Of a stretch of 64,000 nt of DNA, positions 1 through 8,524 are shown piece by piece. Position numbers and translations under genes: made by a program. Every line of letters starts with the position of its first letter. The stretch's first letter is position 1. Source of the stretch: Phocaeicola salanitronis DSM 18170 (GTDB lineage: Bacteria; Bacteroidota; Bacteroidia; Bacteroidales; Bacteroidaceae); NCBI RefSeq assembly GCF_000190575.1, contig NC_015164.1:3992001-4056000 (forward strand), written 5' to 3'. Below the pieces are notes generated by a model that saw only the letters and a list, made by a program, of their open reading frames with translations, made no database searches and was not told the origin of the DNA.

Positions 1-1022
1 AACGGCGAGTGAGTAGTCACAATAAACTGCATCATTGGAAATGCGGTCTGCAAATCCAAGAGGATGTGCTTTTGCCAATGAGGATGTAAATACAAGTCCA
101 CCTCGTCTATCAAGACAATTCCCGGTGTCTTTTTTACCGCGTCTACACCTAAAAAACCATTGAGTTCAATACACCGATAGGCGATTTCTGCGACGATGTT
201 TATCATCGACTTAAAACCGTCGCTCATCATGTCATACGTGAGCCAGTAGGGTTGTGGATCTTTTGCCATCTGTATTTCGGCAGTAAACTCATTGTTTTTC
301 CGGTCAATCTCAATTACTTTTAATGCAGGTATGGCATCAGATAACGCATTCAGAAAGGCAATGTCAGACCCTGCAAATTCACGCCCTTTATCCAGTTCCT
401 TATCAAATCTATAAATCCAGTCAAATGCACTTTTGAAGTCCACTTTTTCATCCAACACACATTTATATGCCTTTTCTTCCCTCGAAGCACGTGCTTTTGT
501 TTTTTCTGCCCCATTATAGTTGTTCTCAAGACGGGAAGCACCGAATGATATCATTAACGGTAATACCGATGTTGTTTTTGTTATGTCAGCATCACGTCGT
601 TTCTGTTCCATATTAGCCACCATATCTTTCAATTCCCCAGCATTTTTACGAGAATTTTTGGGACCAAGTCTAAGCCATTTGATGTCCTTTTCTTGGCAGG
701 AGTATTCCTTTGATGTGAAATTGTAGTTTCCATCAATGAAGCAAGCATTTACTTCAAAAACTGGTTTCGCCTGCTGTTTTTGAAAACTTTTAGTCAATTC
801 ACTGTATTTCCTTACGACATCGCTATCTTTCGTGTTTCTGGCACAGCCGGTGACGAGAGTCAACTCTTGCAAAAAAGCGCCCAATGCTATTTGCACGGCA
901 TGAAGTAACGTGGTCTTACCTGTTGTATTATTTCCTAAAACAACATTCATTCTTGAATCAAAAATGAAAGATCGTTCTGTAAAACCACGAAAGTTCCTTA
1001 TTGTTATGTCCTTTATCCTCAT
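1..1022 (-). CDS. AAA family ATPase (OLD/RecF/SMC-like), 3' end outside window
   Basis: Reading leftward from the ATG at 1022 there is an open frame to the window edge, about 340 residues with no stop. The N-terminus MRIKDITIRNFRGF is typical of RecF/OLD/SMC-like ATPases. A Walker A motif GNNTTGKTT follows about 30 residues in. Near the left edge a Walker B region GIVLIDEVDLYLHP is followed by VTTHSP, the H-loop of ABC-type ATPases. Members of this class act in DNA repair, in restriction and in anti-phage systems, usually with a nuclease or other effector encoded beside them; any such partner would lie left of the window. The gene starts 1 nt after the stop of the small XRE regulator upstream, so the two form one transcript. 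ATPase identity is firm; the biological role is unknown. Confidence 0.85.
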   Translation of the reverse strand, partial: MRIKDITIRNFRGFTERSFIFDSRMNVVLGNNTTGKTTLLHAVQIALGAFLQELTLVTGCARNTKDSDVVRKYSELTKSFQKQQAKPVFEVNACFIDGNYNFTSKEYSCQEKDIKWLRLGPKNSRKNAGELKDMVANMEQKRRDADITKTTSVLPLMISFGASRLENNYNGAEKTKARASREEKAYKCVLDEKVDFKSAFDWIYRFDKELDKGREFAGSDIAFLNALSDAIPALKVIEIDRKNNEFTAEIQMAKDPQPYWLTYDMMSDGFKSMINIVAEIAYRCIELNGFLGVDAVKKTPGIVLIDEVDLYLHPHWQKHILLDLQTAFPMMQFIVTTHSP

Positions 1023-1023
1023 A

Positions 1024-1269
1024 TTATGAATTTTGTATGATGATTACTTTTTCTGCCCTTGAAGGAATATTGGAGACTAATAAATCCTTAACGTCTACTT
1101 GTAGCACTTCAGCTATTCTCATGAGCATCTCCAAAGATGGTTGGGATTTATTCGTACACCATTTACTAACTGTTGTAGGGTCTTTGCCGAGCATTACGGC
1201 CAACCATTTAGCAGTACGTTTTTTTTCCGCAAGCACTACTTTTAATCTGTTTATATCTTTATCTACCAT
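1024..1269 (-). CDS. XRE-family HTH regulator paired with the ATPase
   Basis: An 81-residue protein starting MVDKDINRLK. A Cro/C1-type helix-turn-helix fills most of it (AKWLAVMLGKDPTTVSKWCT, then PSLEMLMRIAEVLQVDVKDLL). I chose the ATG at 1269. An upstream TTG at 1293 would lie inside the -7 promoter element and would not be transcribed. The stop is 1 nt from the ATPase start, so this is the first gene of a two-gene operon and probably its autoregulator. The region between this gene and the divergent XRE gene at 1591 holds no other gene. Confidence 0.8.
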   Translation of the reverse strand: MVDKDINRLKVVLAEKKRTAKWLAVMLGKDPTTVSKWCTNKSQPSLEMLMRIAEVLQVDVKDLLVSNIPSRAEKVIIIQNS

Positions 1270-1290
1270 AGGATGTTGTGGATTATTATG

Positions 1291-1298
1291 CAAAGGTA
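1291..1298 (-). promoter_or_regulatory. Bacteroides-type -7 element for the XRE-ATPase operon
   Basis: Read on the minus strand this is TACCTTTG, matching the Bacteroides -7 consensus TAnnTTTG. Transcription would start near 1284, giving a leader of about 15 nt before the ATG at 1269. I see no good TTTG -33 element, so the call rests on the -7 element and its spacing. Confidence 0.5.
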
Positions 1299-1530
1299 TA
1301 AAAATATATGTAACTTTGGCATAAGATATAGTAATTTTGCTGATAAATTAGCGTTTTAGTCCATTATTATGAAAGAGGAAATTAACTACAATAAAAATTA
1401 TTCATCATCTGTATGAATAAGAATCCATGCAACATCCCATTCATATTCATGCAGCTGGTTCTCACTTGTATTTATTATCTTCCTACATATATATTAAACT
1501 TGCACCTGTTGAAAGGTTTGGTGCGTACTC

Positions 1531-1544
1531 TGCAAATGTTTGCA
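1531..1544. promoter_or_regulatory. Palindrome, candidate XRE operator
   Basis: TGCAAATGTTTGCA is a 14-bp palindrome with 6-bp arms. It lies in the 321-nt gap between the divergent XRE genes, 46 bp before the plus-strand XRE start. Dyads like this upstream of small Cro/C1-type regulators are commonly autoregulatory operators. A TAAATTTG -7-like element at 1577-1584 lies just before the ATG at 1591. The rest of the gap shows nothing recognisable. Confidence 0.35.
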
Positions 1545-1590
1545 TATTGTGCAATACAACCAATTGCAGGTGCCACTAAATTTGTAAAAT

Positions 1591-1896
1591 ATGGACAATA
1601 TCGGTGCAAAACTGAAAAGGAAACGTGAAGAAAAGAACTATTCGCAAGAGTATGTGGCTGAACAACTGGATGTTTCGCCTTCGACTGTATCCAGGGTTGA
1701 GAGCGATGCAGGCAATGTAAAACTATGCATTATAGAAAAGTATTGCAAAGTGTTGGAGATGTCCATTGCTGAATTATTTGCAGGAGATGCAAGCCCCACA
1801 GCCTACACTTATTCTGTGACTATTCAGATAGGTGTACAACGCATTGAAGAGCTACAAAAATTGGAAAAAGTTCTAGTTTCCATGCAAAAGAAATAA
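1591..1896 (+). CDS. XRE-family HTH transcriptional regulator
   Basis: A 101-residue protein with an N-terminal Cro/C1-type HTH. The diagnostic stretch is YSQEYVAEQLDVSPSTVSRV at about residues 17-36, followed by LCIIEKYCKVLEMSIAELF. The C-terminal third is probably an oligomerisation tail. A TAAATTTG element at 1577-1584 would place the transcription start at or beside the ATG, so the mRNA may be almost leaderless. It heads a run of plus-strand genes (HTH, helicase, HTH, primase) and may regulate that accessory module. The target is unknown. Confidence 0.8.
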   Translation: MDNIGAKLKRKREEKNYSQEYVAEQLDVSPSTVSRVESDAGNVKLCIIEKYCKVLEMSIAELFAGDASPTAYTYSVTIQIGVQRIEELQKLEKVLVSMQKK

Positions 1897-1911
1897 TAAA
1901 AACTTATAAAT

Positions 1912-2289
1912 ATGGAAGTTATCACAATTGACAGTGCAGCCTTTCTGAAATTGAAAGAGCAATTGGATAGAATAGAAAGCTATATTGAGCGAACAGTGGA
2001 GTTGAACAAGGATATTGACGATGCTTTGGAAATGAGCAGCAAAGATGTAATGGAGGTCTTGCGAATATCAGAATCCACCCTGTACAGGTGGCGGAAAAAC
2101 GGGTTGGTAAAGTATCACTACGCTAATTCGGGTGATGTGAGATATTACTACAAATCTCTTTTCGTCGCCATAAAATGTTACCAAGTCAAGGTTCCAGCTA
2201 CGCCTAAAGAAGAAGCCTTGAAAAGGCTCATGGAGTTTAAAGACAATGTGATTCTGAACGGCTATGTCACTAAAGATAAAACGAAATGA
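1912..2289 (+). CDS. Helix-turn-helix (helix_17/excisionase-like) protein
   Basis: A 125-residue protein. The N-terminal third is predicted helical or coiled-coil (LKEQLDRIESYIERTVELNKD region). A MerR/excisionase-type HTH follows at residues about 42-85, with SKDVMEVLRISESTLYRWRK and then the wing GLVKYHY. Such proteins are standard in Bacteroidales mobile elements, where they act as excision/regulatory factors or replication accessories. Its stop overlaps the ATG of the next gene (ATGA at 2286-2289), which implies translational coupling to the Toprim-helicase protein. Confidence 0.7.
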   Translation: MEVITIDSAAFLKLKEQLDRIESYIERTVELNKDIDDALEMSSKDVMEVLRISESTLYRWRKNGLVKYHYANSGDVRYYYKSLFVAIKCYQVKVPATPKEEALKRLMEFKDNVILNGYVTKDKTK

Positions 2290-4328
2290 TAAGCAAAGAC
2301 GAGATACTTGAGAGGACTAACCGAGGGTTGGATGTATTCAAATACTATTTAGGAATGCCCTTCAAGCCCGGAAAAAACTTTAGGAATCCCCTATATGAAG
2401 ATAAAAACGCTTCGTGTAACATCTATTTTGACAAGCATTCGATGATGTTTAAGATGAAAGACTTTGGCAATGAAGGCTATTCCGGAGATTGTTTTTGGTT
2501 TGTGGCTACATTGAAAGGGATGAATCTAAAGACGGACTTTGTAAGTATAATTAATCTGATAGCAAAAGACCTTCATCTGGATGTTGTTACAGATTCAAAA
2601 CAATCCCTTCATCCGATAAGGCGTAATAAAGAAGCCACGATACAAATCATTGAGGTGGACGTCCCAATATATGAAATTGTAGAGAAGACCTTCACATGTT
2701 CCGAATTGGAATATTGGCAACAATACGGCATTACTAAAGTTGTTTTGGACACTTTTCATGTATCATCGGTCAATGTATTCAAAAGCGTGAACAGGAATAA
2801 CGAACCTTTCAAAATCAAAAGTTCCGAAATAGACCCAGTTTTTGCATATAAGGGATTAGGGTACGTCAAGATATACCGCCCAATGAACAAGAAATACCGT
2901 TTCCTATATGGCGGAGAAATGCCAGATACCTATTGCTTTGGCTTTGAACAATTGCCCAATAAAGGTGACATCGTTTTTATTACGGGTGGTGAGAAAGATG
3001 TAATGTCTTTGTATGCGAAGGGATTCCATGCTTTGTGCTTCAATAGTGAAACAGCTACAATACCTATACAAATCATAGAAATGTTAGAGAGAAAGTTCAG
3101 GCATATCATATTCTTGTATGATTCTGACGAAACGGGTAAAAGAGAATCTTTGCGACAATGCTCAACATTATCAGGGCATAATGTCATAAGGATCGAACTG
3201 CCTTTACCCGGAACTAAAAAGGAGAAAGACATTTCAGATTTTTTCGCATCCGGCAAAACTAAATCAGACCTCCAGGCATTAATAACGGGTGCGCTTGAAA
3301 AATATTATTCAAATACACTCATGCTAATAAAATCATGTGAAATGGATTATAACAATCCCCCGCAAAATTCAAAAACTGTAGTCTCAGTCAACAATGTTCC
3401 ACTTGGTACCTATGACAATCTATTATGCGTTACGGGTGGAGAAGGTACAGGCAAAAGCAATTTTATTTCAGCGATCATTGCAGGAACCCTGATAGAGGTA
3501 GACGAATATTCTGAGATTGACACATTGGGACTTGACATCACTCCGAATTTCAAGCACAAAGCAATCCTGCATTATGACACGGAACAATCAGAATACCAGC
3601 TATATAAGAATATGACAAAAACCTTGAAAAGAAGTGGTTTGTCCCATATGCCCGACAGTTATCATTCATTCTATCTTGCCTCTCTTTCCAGAAAAGAACG
3701 GTTGAATATAATAAGGGATAGTATGGATTTGTATTACCATAGGTTCGGTGGTATCCACCTTGTGGTCATTGATGGCATAGCTGATCTGATTCGTTCTGCA
3801 AACGACGAAGCTGAGAGCGTCGCCATTGTAGACGAGCTTTATCGTTTAGCAGGCATCTACCGCACCTGTATTATCTGTGTGTTGCATTTTGTACCGAACG
3901 GGATCAAATTACGAGGGCATATCGGATCGGAACTCCAACGTAAGGCGGCTGCAATTATTTCCATAGAGAAAGATGATAATCCTGTTTATTCGGTAGTGAA
4001 GGCTATAAAAGTACGTGATGGAAGCCCACTGGATGTTCCTTTGTTGCAGTTCTCGTGGGATACGGATAAAGACATGCACATTTTTGCAGGAGAAAAACCC
4101 GTTGAAGATAAGGAGCGTCGTAAACGAAACGATTTAATCAATGTTGCCAAAGAAATATTCTACACAAGAAAATCCCTGTCATACAGTGAATTATCAGAAT
4201 TGTTGTGTGAGATGTTGGATGTCAAAGAGCGTACATCAAAAAATTATATTCAATACATGAAATCTAATGGAATAATCAGCCAAAATACGTACAATAATTA
4301 TATTGCAGGTAAACTCTGTAATATTTAA
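2286..4328 (+). CDS. Toprim domain plus P-loop helicase-like replication protein
   Basis: A 680-residue protein with the layout of mobile-element primase-helicases. The N-terminal 100 residues resemble a CHC2-like fold without the zinc cysteines. A Toprim domain lies at about residues 230-290 (FITGGEKDVMSLYAKG, then HIIFLYDSDETGKRES). A RepA/DnaB-type ATPase follows, with Walker A VTGGEGTGKSN near residue 385 and Walker B LVVIDGIADLI near residue 495. The C-terminus resembles a winged helix. It probably unwinds and primes DNA for element replication. Absence of zinc ligands makes primase activity uncertain. It is coupled to the HTH gene upstream and followed by a second HTH plus a Toprim primase. 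Confidence 0.75.
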   Translation: MISKDEILERTNRGLDVFKYYLGMPFKPGKNFRNPLYEDKNASCNIYFDKHSMMFKMKDFGNEGYSGDCFWFVATLKGMNLKTDFVSIINLIAKDLHLDVVTDSKQSLHPIRRNKEATIQIIEVDVPIYEIVEKTFTCSELEYWQQYGITKVVLDTFHVSSVNVFKSVNRNNEPFKIKSSEIDPVFAYKGLGYVKIYRPMNKKYRFLYGGEMPDTYCFGFEQLPNKGDIVFITGGEKDVMSLYAKGFHALCFNSETATIPIQIIEMLERKFRHIIFLYDSDETGKRESLRQCSTLSGHNVIRIELPLPGTKKEKDISDFFASGKTKSDLQALITGALEKYYSNTLMLIKSCEMDYNNPPQNSKTVVSVNNVPLGTYDNLLCVTGGEGTGKSNFISAIIAGTLIEVDEYSEIDTLGLDITPNFKHKAILHYDTEQSEYQLYKNMTKTLKRSGLSHMPDSYHSFYLASLSRKERLNIIRDSMDLYYHRFGGIHLVVIDGIADLIRSANDEAESVAIVDELYRLAGIYRTCIICVLHFVPNGIKLRGHIGSELQRKAAAIISIEKDDNPVYSVVKAIKVRDGSPLDVPLLQFSWDTDKDMHIFAGEKPVEDKERRKRNDLINVAKEIFYTRKSLSYSELSELLCEMLDVKERTSKNYIQYMKSNGIISQNTYNNYIAGKLCNI

Positions 4329-4340
4329 GAATTTGAAATT

Positions 4341-4643
4341 ATGGGACAAAGCAAAAGTCATACAAATTCACCAAATTGTTCTTCTTGTTTCTTAAGATTA
4401 TGTGCCATACAGTCACAGATAGACAGGTTAGAACGGATGCTTTCTTATTCAAAGGAAACCTTAAACTTTAAGGAAGCCTGCCTTTATACAGGGCTTTCAA
4501 GCAGTCAATTATATAAACTGTTGAATGGAAAAGAAGTTCCTCATTATAAGCCCCATGGAAAGTTGATATTCTTTAACCGAAAAGAGCTCGACAGTTGGTT
4601 GTGCAGTAACAAAAGAAGCATTGAATTAGCGATGGAAATCTAA
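4341..4643 (+). CDS. Helix_17/excisionase-like HTH protein
   Basis: A 100-residue protein. The HTH motif NFKEACLYTGLSSSQLYKLLNG covers about residues 50-71, followed by PHYKPHGKLIFFNRKELDSW. This is the classic helix_17 pattern of Bacteroidales excisionase-like proteins. The N-terminus has a CSSC pair and a further Cys (NCSSCFLRLCA) that could bind metal. It lies between the helicase-like gene and the Toprim primase gene with gaps of 12 nt on each side, so it is probably co-transcribed. Confidence 0.75.
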   Translation: MGQSKSHTNSPNCSSCFLRLCAIQSQIDRLERMLSYSKETLNFKEACLYTGLSSSQLYKLLNGKEVPHYKPHGKLIFFNRKELDSWLCSNKRSIELAMEI

Positions 4644-4655
4644 AATTAAACAGAA

Positions 4656-5576
4656 ATGCCTATCATAAAGCGGATGAACATTAAATTGATCCGACAAATT
4701 CCAATTGTGGATTTTTTATTGGCAATAGGGATTTATCCGGTCAAGGTAACATCATGTTACGCATGGTACTACGCACCATACCGAGAGGACGAAGATCTGT
4801 CCTTCAAAGTAAACAAGAACCGCAATATATGGTATGACTTCGCAACAGCCAAGAGCGGCGACATTATCGACCTTGCGGTATTGGTGTACCGCACCCACAA
4901 CATTCCTAAAATATTAAAAATGATTGAGCAGGCTGATCCTGCTGCACCTCTCAGGATACGGACATTCGTTCCGCATCCGCAACAATCAGCTCCTGATAGG
5001 ACGCAACTGAAAGCAACCGTATTCCAAAACCTGCGGTTGGAATTGTTGGAATCCTTACCATTGCTTTCCTACCTTTCCAAACGAGGAATAGATATGGAAA
5101 TAGCCAGTCAAGAATGTTGGGAAGCGCATTACACCTGCCATGGAAATAGTTACTATGCCATTGCATTCCCCAACGAGGCGGGTGGCTATGAGATACGCAA
5201 TCCCTATTATAAGGGGTGCATTGCTCCGAAAGCGGTGTCATTCATTTCCCAAGGACAAACAGACTGCGTATGCCTGTTCGAAGGGTTCATGGACTATTTG
5301 TCCTTTCTGACCTTGCGGAAACGGGAACGGTTGTCCGTACCCTGTTATGGCGCAGACCTGTTGGTGTTGAACTTGGCAAACAACTTGCCCAAGGCATTGT
5401 CACGGCTGAAAGCCTACAAGCACATCTATTGCTATCTCGACAATGACGATGCCGGACGGCGTGTGGTGGACATGCTACGGGAAATCAAAGGCGATGCCGT
5501 GCATGACATGATGGAAACCTACCCGCTCTACAAAGACCTCAATGACATCCTTGTTGGTAAGAAAAAGATGCCGTAA
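4656..5576 (+). CDS. Toprim-domain DNA primase-like protein of mobile elements
   Basis: A 306-residue protein. The N-terminal region (residues about 20-95) has the CHC2-primase-like pattern YYAPYREDEDLSFKV, then WYDFATAKSGDIIDLAVL, as in the primase family found throughout Bacteroides plasmids and conjugative elements. A C-terminal Toprim domain carries CLFEGFMDYLSFLTL and CYLDNDDAGRRVVDML, supplying the acidic Toprim residues. It would synthesise primers for the element's single-stranded DNA. It closes the replication module; 166 nt then separate it from the AbiE pair, which has its own promoter. Confidence 0.8.
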   Translation: MPIIKRMNIKLIRQIPIVDFLLAIGIYPVKVTSCYAWYYAPYREDEDLSFKVNKNRNIWYDFATAKSGDIIDLAVLVYRTHNIPKILKMIEQADPAAPLRIRTFVPHPQQSAPDRTQLKATVFQNLRLELLESLPLLSYLSKRGIDMEIASQECWEAHYTCHGNSYYAIAFPNEAGGYEIRNPYYKGCIAPKAVSFISQGQTDCVCLFEGFMDYLSFLTLRKRERLSVPCYGADLLVLNLANNLPKALSRLKAYKHIYCYLDNDDAGRRVVDMLREIKGDAVHDMMETYPLYKDLNDILVGKKKMP

Positions 5577-5673
5577 TAATACGGATTTGCTTATTACAGA
5601 GTCTGCAATTCCTTATTTATACGAATTTGAATGAAAATATTTCGCAAGAATCACAAAGAATTGCCTTGGAATA

Positions 5674-5705
5674 TTTGGCAGTTCGGGATGGATGCAGTAT
5701 TTTTG
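5674..5705 (+). promoter_or_regulatory. Bacteroides promoter for the AbiE operon
   Basis: TTTG at 5674-5677 and TATTTTTG at 5698-5705 are separated by 20 bp. This is a near-ideal match to the Bacteroides sigma-ABfr promoter (TTTG, about 19-21 bp, TAnnTTTG). Transcription would start near 5712, about 30 nt before the ATG at 5743. It also excludes an in-frame ATG at 5692, which would lie upstream of the transcript. Confidence 0.65.
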
Positions 5706-5742
5706 CATGGTAAATATCGTCAAATTCATAATAAAGGCGAAT

Positions 5743-6504
5743 ATGGCAACAAAAATACAGCAAATATTGGAATCGCATCCAAATAGTTCATTGTTTTTCG
5801 GGAATTGGCTCACGAAACAGGGACTTAACTCCAAGGAGCAACATTCGTACATGAAGAGGGGTTGGCTCACTCGTATATCCAAAGGCGTTTATGCTTTGAA
5901 AGGCAAATCGCCCACATTGCTGCAAACGGTGGCGGCTTACAATTCGCAACTTGGTAAACAGTGCATCGTGGGCGCTTATACCGCTTTGGAATTAAGGGGG
6001 TATTCACATTATCTTTCCCTCGGCAAGCCTAAAGCCTACCTGTTTACCGACAAGGAAAACAAACTGCCCTTATGGATTGTTCAAGGGAAATGGGACATGG
6101 CTGTCAAGTACATGACAACCTCTTTCCTTGGAACAGACTTGAAGGCAGTCGAACCAATGGTTGTTGAAAGTAACAGTTTGCTCGTTTCTTCCCCTGAAAG
6201 GGCATTCTTGGAATGTCTTCATCTGCCAGATGCAGCTTCCTCCTTGCTGGATATGTATTACATCATGGAGAGTCTGACCACGCTTCGCCCAAAACTGGTG
6301 CAATCGTTGCTTGAATCATGCACTTCGCAAAAGGTAAAACGACTGTTTGTCTATATGGCAGAAAAAGCGGCCCACCCTTGGTTCAAGGCTCTAAAACTTG
6401 ATTCTGTAACATTTGGCACGTCACGATATATGATAGTGCCCACTGGAAAATACATCGCTAAATATAATATGACCATACCCAAAGAACTTGCTGAATATGA
6501 ATAG
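5743..6504 (+). CDS. abiEi: AbiEi-type antitoxin
   Basis: A 253-residue protein starting MATKIQQILES. An N-terminal winged-HTH segment ends in MKRGWLTRISKGVYALKG, the signature of AbiEi antitoxins and related transcriptional regulators. A longer C-terminal domain follows (TLLQTVAAYNSQLGKQCIVG, SPERAFLECLHLP). AbiEi antitoxins neutralise AbiEii nucleotidyltransferase toxins (type IV toxin-antitoxin) and usually autorepress. The gene overlaps abiEii by 8 nt (ATGAATAG), a typical coupling. In a mobile element the pair probably gives addiction and possibly phage abortive infection. Confidence 0.85.
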   Translation: MATKIQQILESHPNSSLFFGNWLTKQGLNSKEQHSYMKRGWLTRISKGVYALKGKSPTLLQTVAAYNSQLGKQCIVGAYTALELRGYSHYLSLGKPKAYLFTDKENKLPLWIVQGKWDMAVKYMTTSFLGTDLKAVEPMVVESNSLLVSSPERAFLECLHLPDAASSLLDMYYIMESLTTLRPKLVQSLLESCTSQKVKRLFVYMAEKAAHPWFKALKLDSVTFGTSRYMIVPTGKYIAKYNMTIPKELAEYE

Positions 6505-7414
6505 AAACAACGCCAATACACAGATATACGCTCAGAAAGTGGAACTTCTGTTGCGACTGATGCCAATTGTAATGGAAGAGGGCGTATTTGCCGTGCATGG
6601 TGGCACTGCCATCAACCTATTTCTTAAGAACTTACCTCGCTATTCGGTTGATATAGACCTGACATATACTCCATTAGCAGACAGAAACCAAAGTTTGGAA
6701 GACATCAACCTGCACTTGAAATCCATCAAAGAGAAAGCTGAAAAGGCTTTCAAAGGGATGCATATCGTGCCTAAGTACGACATCTGCAAACTACTTTGTG
6801 AATACCGGGGCAAACAAGTCAAGGTGGAGGTGAACCAGACCAAGAGAGGTCTTGTCGGTGGTGAGGCATTAACCATGCCACTGAGCGACAAGGCACAAGA
6901 GGAGTTCGGACTCTATTGTGAGGCTGACATAGTTCCACTGACACAGCTATACGGCGGGAAGATTGCGGCGGCTCTTTCCCGGCAACATCCCCGTGACCTG
7001 TTTGATGTGAAATATATGGATTTGCCGATGGCAGATTGCAGGGAAGGACTTATCTTTAACTTGCTTGGCAGCGACCGTCCTATCCATGAATCGTTTTCCC
7101 CGCGGCTTATAGACCAACGTGAGGCAATGGTAAACCAATTTGATGGCATGACGGACATTCCTTTCACATACGAGGAATTTGAGGGAACAAGGACTAAACT
7201 GATAACCGAAGTCAACCGGTTGATTACTGATGATGACAAGAGATTTTTGGTCAGTTTCGAACTTGGCGAACCGAAATGGAATGGGTATGAGTTTGAATAC
7301 TTCAAAGATTACCCGTCTGTTAAATGGAAACTTGTTAATCTTGCTAAGTTGGCAAAACAGAATCCCCAAAAATTGAAAGACGAAGCGGCAAAGCTTGAAG
7401 CCTTCTTGTTGTAG
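6497..7414 (+). CDS. abiEii: AbiEii-type nucleotidyltransferase toxin
   Basis: A 305-residue protein starting MNRNNANTQIYAQ at the ATG that overlaps the AbiEi stop. The nucleotidyltransferase core is clear: FAVHGGTAINLFL followed by YSVDIDLTY, giving the GG(S/T) and DxDL catalytic elements. Further on QLYGGKIAAALSRQHPRDLFDV carries the conserved K, and the R-D pair typical of the AbiEii/DUF1814 family. These toxins transfer nucleotides, in characterised members onto tRNA, and arrest growth. A strong terminator follows at 7496-7548. Confidence 0.88.
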   Translation: MNRNNANTQIYAQKVELLLRLMPIVMEEGVFAVHGGTAINLFLKNLPRYSVDIDLTYTPLADRNQSLEDINLHLKSIKEKAEKAFKGMHIVPKYDICKLLCEYRGKQVKVEVNQTKRGLVGGEALTMPLSDKAQEEFGLYCEADIVPLTQLYGGKIAAALSRQHPRDLFDVKYMDLPMADCREGLIFNLLGSDRPIHESFSPRLIDQREAMVNQFDGMTDIPFTYEEFEGTRTKLITEVNRLITDDDKRFLVSFELGEPKWNGYEFEYFKDYPSVKWKLVNLAKLAKQNPQKLKDEAAKLEAFLL

Positions 7415-7495
7415 AGTAGTTTATCAGCAAGCTGCTTATAACAGGTTAGACAAATAATAAAAGGTATAAGCAAGCTTTGGCTTGCCAATTATCGC

Positions 7496-7548
7496 AAGGA
7501 AGGACAACCGCCCTATCACATCGGGGAACGGCTGTCCTTCCTTGTTTT
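7496..7548. terminator. Strong bidirectional intrinsic terminator
   Basis: A 15-bp stem (7496-7510 paired with 7529-7543, one mismatch) encloses an 18-nt loop and is followed by GTTTT. It separates the converging abiEii gene and the minus-strand gene ending at 7555 and can serve both. A smaller hairpin, GCAAGC-TTTG-GCTTGC at 7470-7485, precedes it. Confidence 0.8.
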
Positions 7549-7554
7549 CAGTCC

Positions 7555-8073
7555 TTATGCCGGTTTACGCCACCTGACTTTCCAGCCGTAGACATCGGCA
7601 ACGTAGGGATAGAGAGAATGTGTGAGCTTGCGGAAGCCTTTCTCGTCAATCTCAAGGTTGTAGATTTTGTCGGCTATCCGTTCGGCATCCTCCCGGCTTT
7701 TCGCCACCCGGTAAAGCACATAGTTCGTGCCGTCGTGGTGCGCCATGCGGCTGCGGATATTGTAGCCGTCACCATACCATTCCACGTCAAAACAGGATGA
7801 ACGCAGTATGTCGGCGACGTTGCTGCCCAAGATTTTATAGCCCTGTCTGCGTCCGCGCCACAAGCCCAAGTCGCCAAACGCAATGATAACGCCGTCCACT
7901 TCTTTATTCAAGTTGAGCCGCTCGTCACTGAGCCAGCCGTTGACCACATCCTCCCATTCCTCATCCGTAACCACATAGCTGTCATCCTCCAAGAACTCGC
8001 GTTGGCAGTCTTGGTAATACTCCCGTGCCTCGTCGTCCATAAAGCTGTCGTTTGACCAAATAATCTGTTTCAT
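7555..8073 (-). CDS. Conserved mobile-element protein of unknown function
   Basis: A 172-residue acidic protein that starts MKQIIWSNDSFMDDEAREY. I recognise no catalytic motif. It has the look of small soluble regulators or antirestriction-like proteins found at this place in Bacteroidales conjugative elements: an acidic N-terminal half (EEWEDVVNGWLSDERLNLN) and a C-terminal part rich in basic and aromatic residues (GTNYVLYRVAKSREDAERIA). It is transcribed opposite to its neighbours, away from the tra operon. The assignment to mobile elements is from context; no function is claimed. Confidence 0.6.
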   Translation of the reverse strand: MKQIIWSNDSFMDDEAREYYQDCQREFLEDDSYVVTDEEWEDVVNGWLSDERLNLNKEVDGVIIAFGDLGLWRGRRQGYKILGSNVADILRSSCFDVEWYGDGYNIRSRMAHHDGTNYVLYRVAKSREDAERIADKIYNLEIDEKGFRKLTHSLYPYVADVYGWKVRWRKPA

Positions 8074-8524
8074 CGTTTTGATAATTTAATGTTAGACTTC
8101 TTCTTCCTTCCCTGCCGTCGGGCTTTTACCCGTCCAAAGGGACTTGTTTTTACGTGCAAGAGCCAAGGCGGAAAGGAGGGAACGAATGCAAGGAGGAAGC
8201 TGGCCGCCCTCCCGGAACTGCGCCTTGCAGCTTCCCGACCGCCTTACCTTCGCACAGGAAAAACAACATCCGTGGACGGCTAATACGCTTCGTTGCCCAT
8301 AGAAAATTTACTTCGTTGGTCAGGCAAGTATAACTGAACAGGCGTAGTAAGTATAACTGTCTTTAGCAAGGTTGTCAAAGTATGATTGAAAGTATGATTT
8401 CTCCGCGCGAAGAAAAATCAAGTTAAAACAGCACAGTATTTCAGTCTGAGGTTTCGCAAGACGGCTTTTCCATTATTCTTTTGCAGGCAAAACGAGATTG
8501 TAAACCTATAAACCAGACAAAGCA
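8074..8524. other. 451-nt gap upstream of the tra operon
   Basis: No gene with support. Up to 8280 it is GC-rich with several short inverted repeats; from 8281 it is AT-richer and contains four iteron-like direct repeats (separate entry). An open frame of 64 codons at 8089-8283 has no family resemblance and a composition unlike its neighbours, so I do not call it. The position directly upstream of a conjugation operon makes this a candidate site for oriT or for the tra promoter and its control sites. I cannot identify a nic site. Confidence 0.4.
8326..8400 (+). repeat. Four iteron-like direct repeats before the tra operon
   Basis: Four same-strand 11-bp copies: AAGTATAACTG at 8326 and 8349, AAGTATGATTG at 8378, AAGTATGATTT at 8390. 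The shared core is AAGTAT followed by a/g-A-t/c-T. Start-to-start spacings are 23, 29 and 12 bp. The array ends 124 bp before the first tra gene. Such arrays bind replication/partition proteins or activators; which applies here is unknown. Confidence 0.5.

Noticed and set aside
350..541. Minus-strand 63-codon frame
   Set aside because: It lies in another frame inside the AAA ATPase gene, which continues through the region and carries clear motifs.
1270..1293. TTG start of the left XRE regulator at 1293
   Set aside because: The TTG overlaps the -7 promoter element; ATG 1269 fits the HTH family better.
5692..5742. Longer start for the AbiEi gene at ATG 5692
   Set aside because: It would lie within the promoter, upstream of the predicted transcription start at about 5712.
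8089..8283. Open frame of 64 codons upstream of the tra operon
   Set aside because: Low-complexity basic sequence, no family pattern, and the stretch looks non-coding with short inverted repeats.
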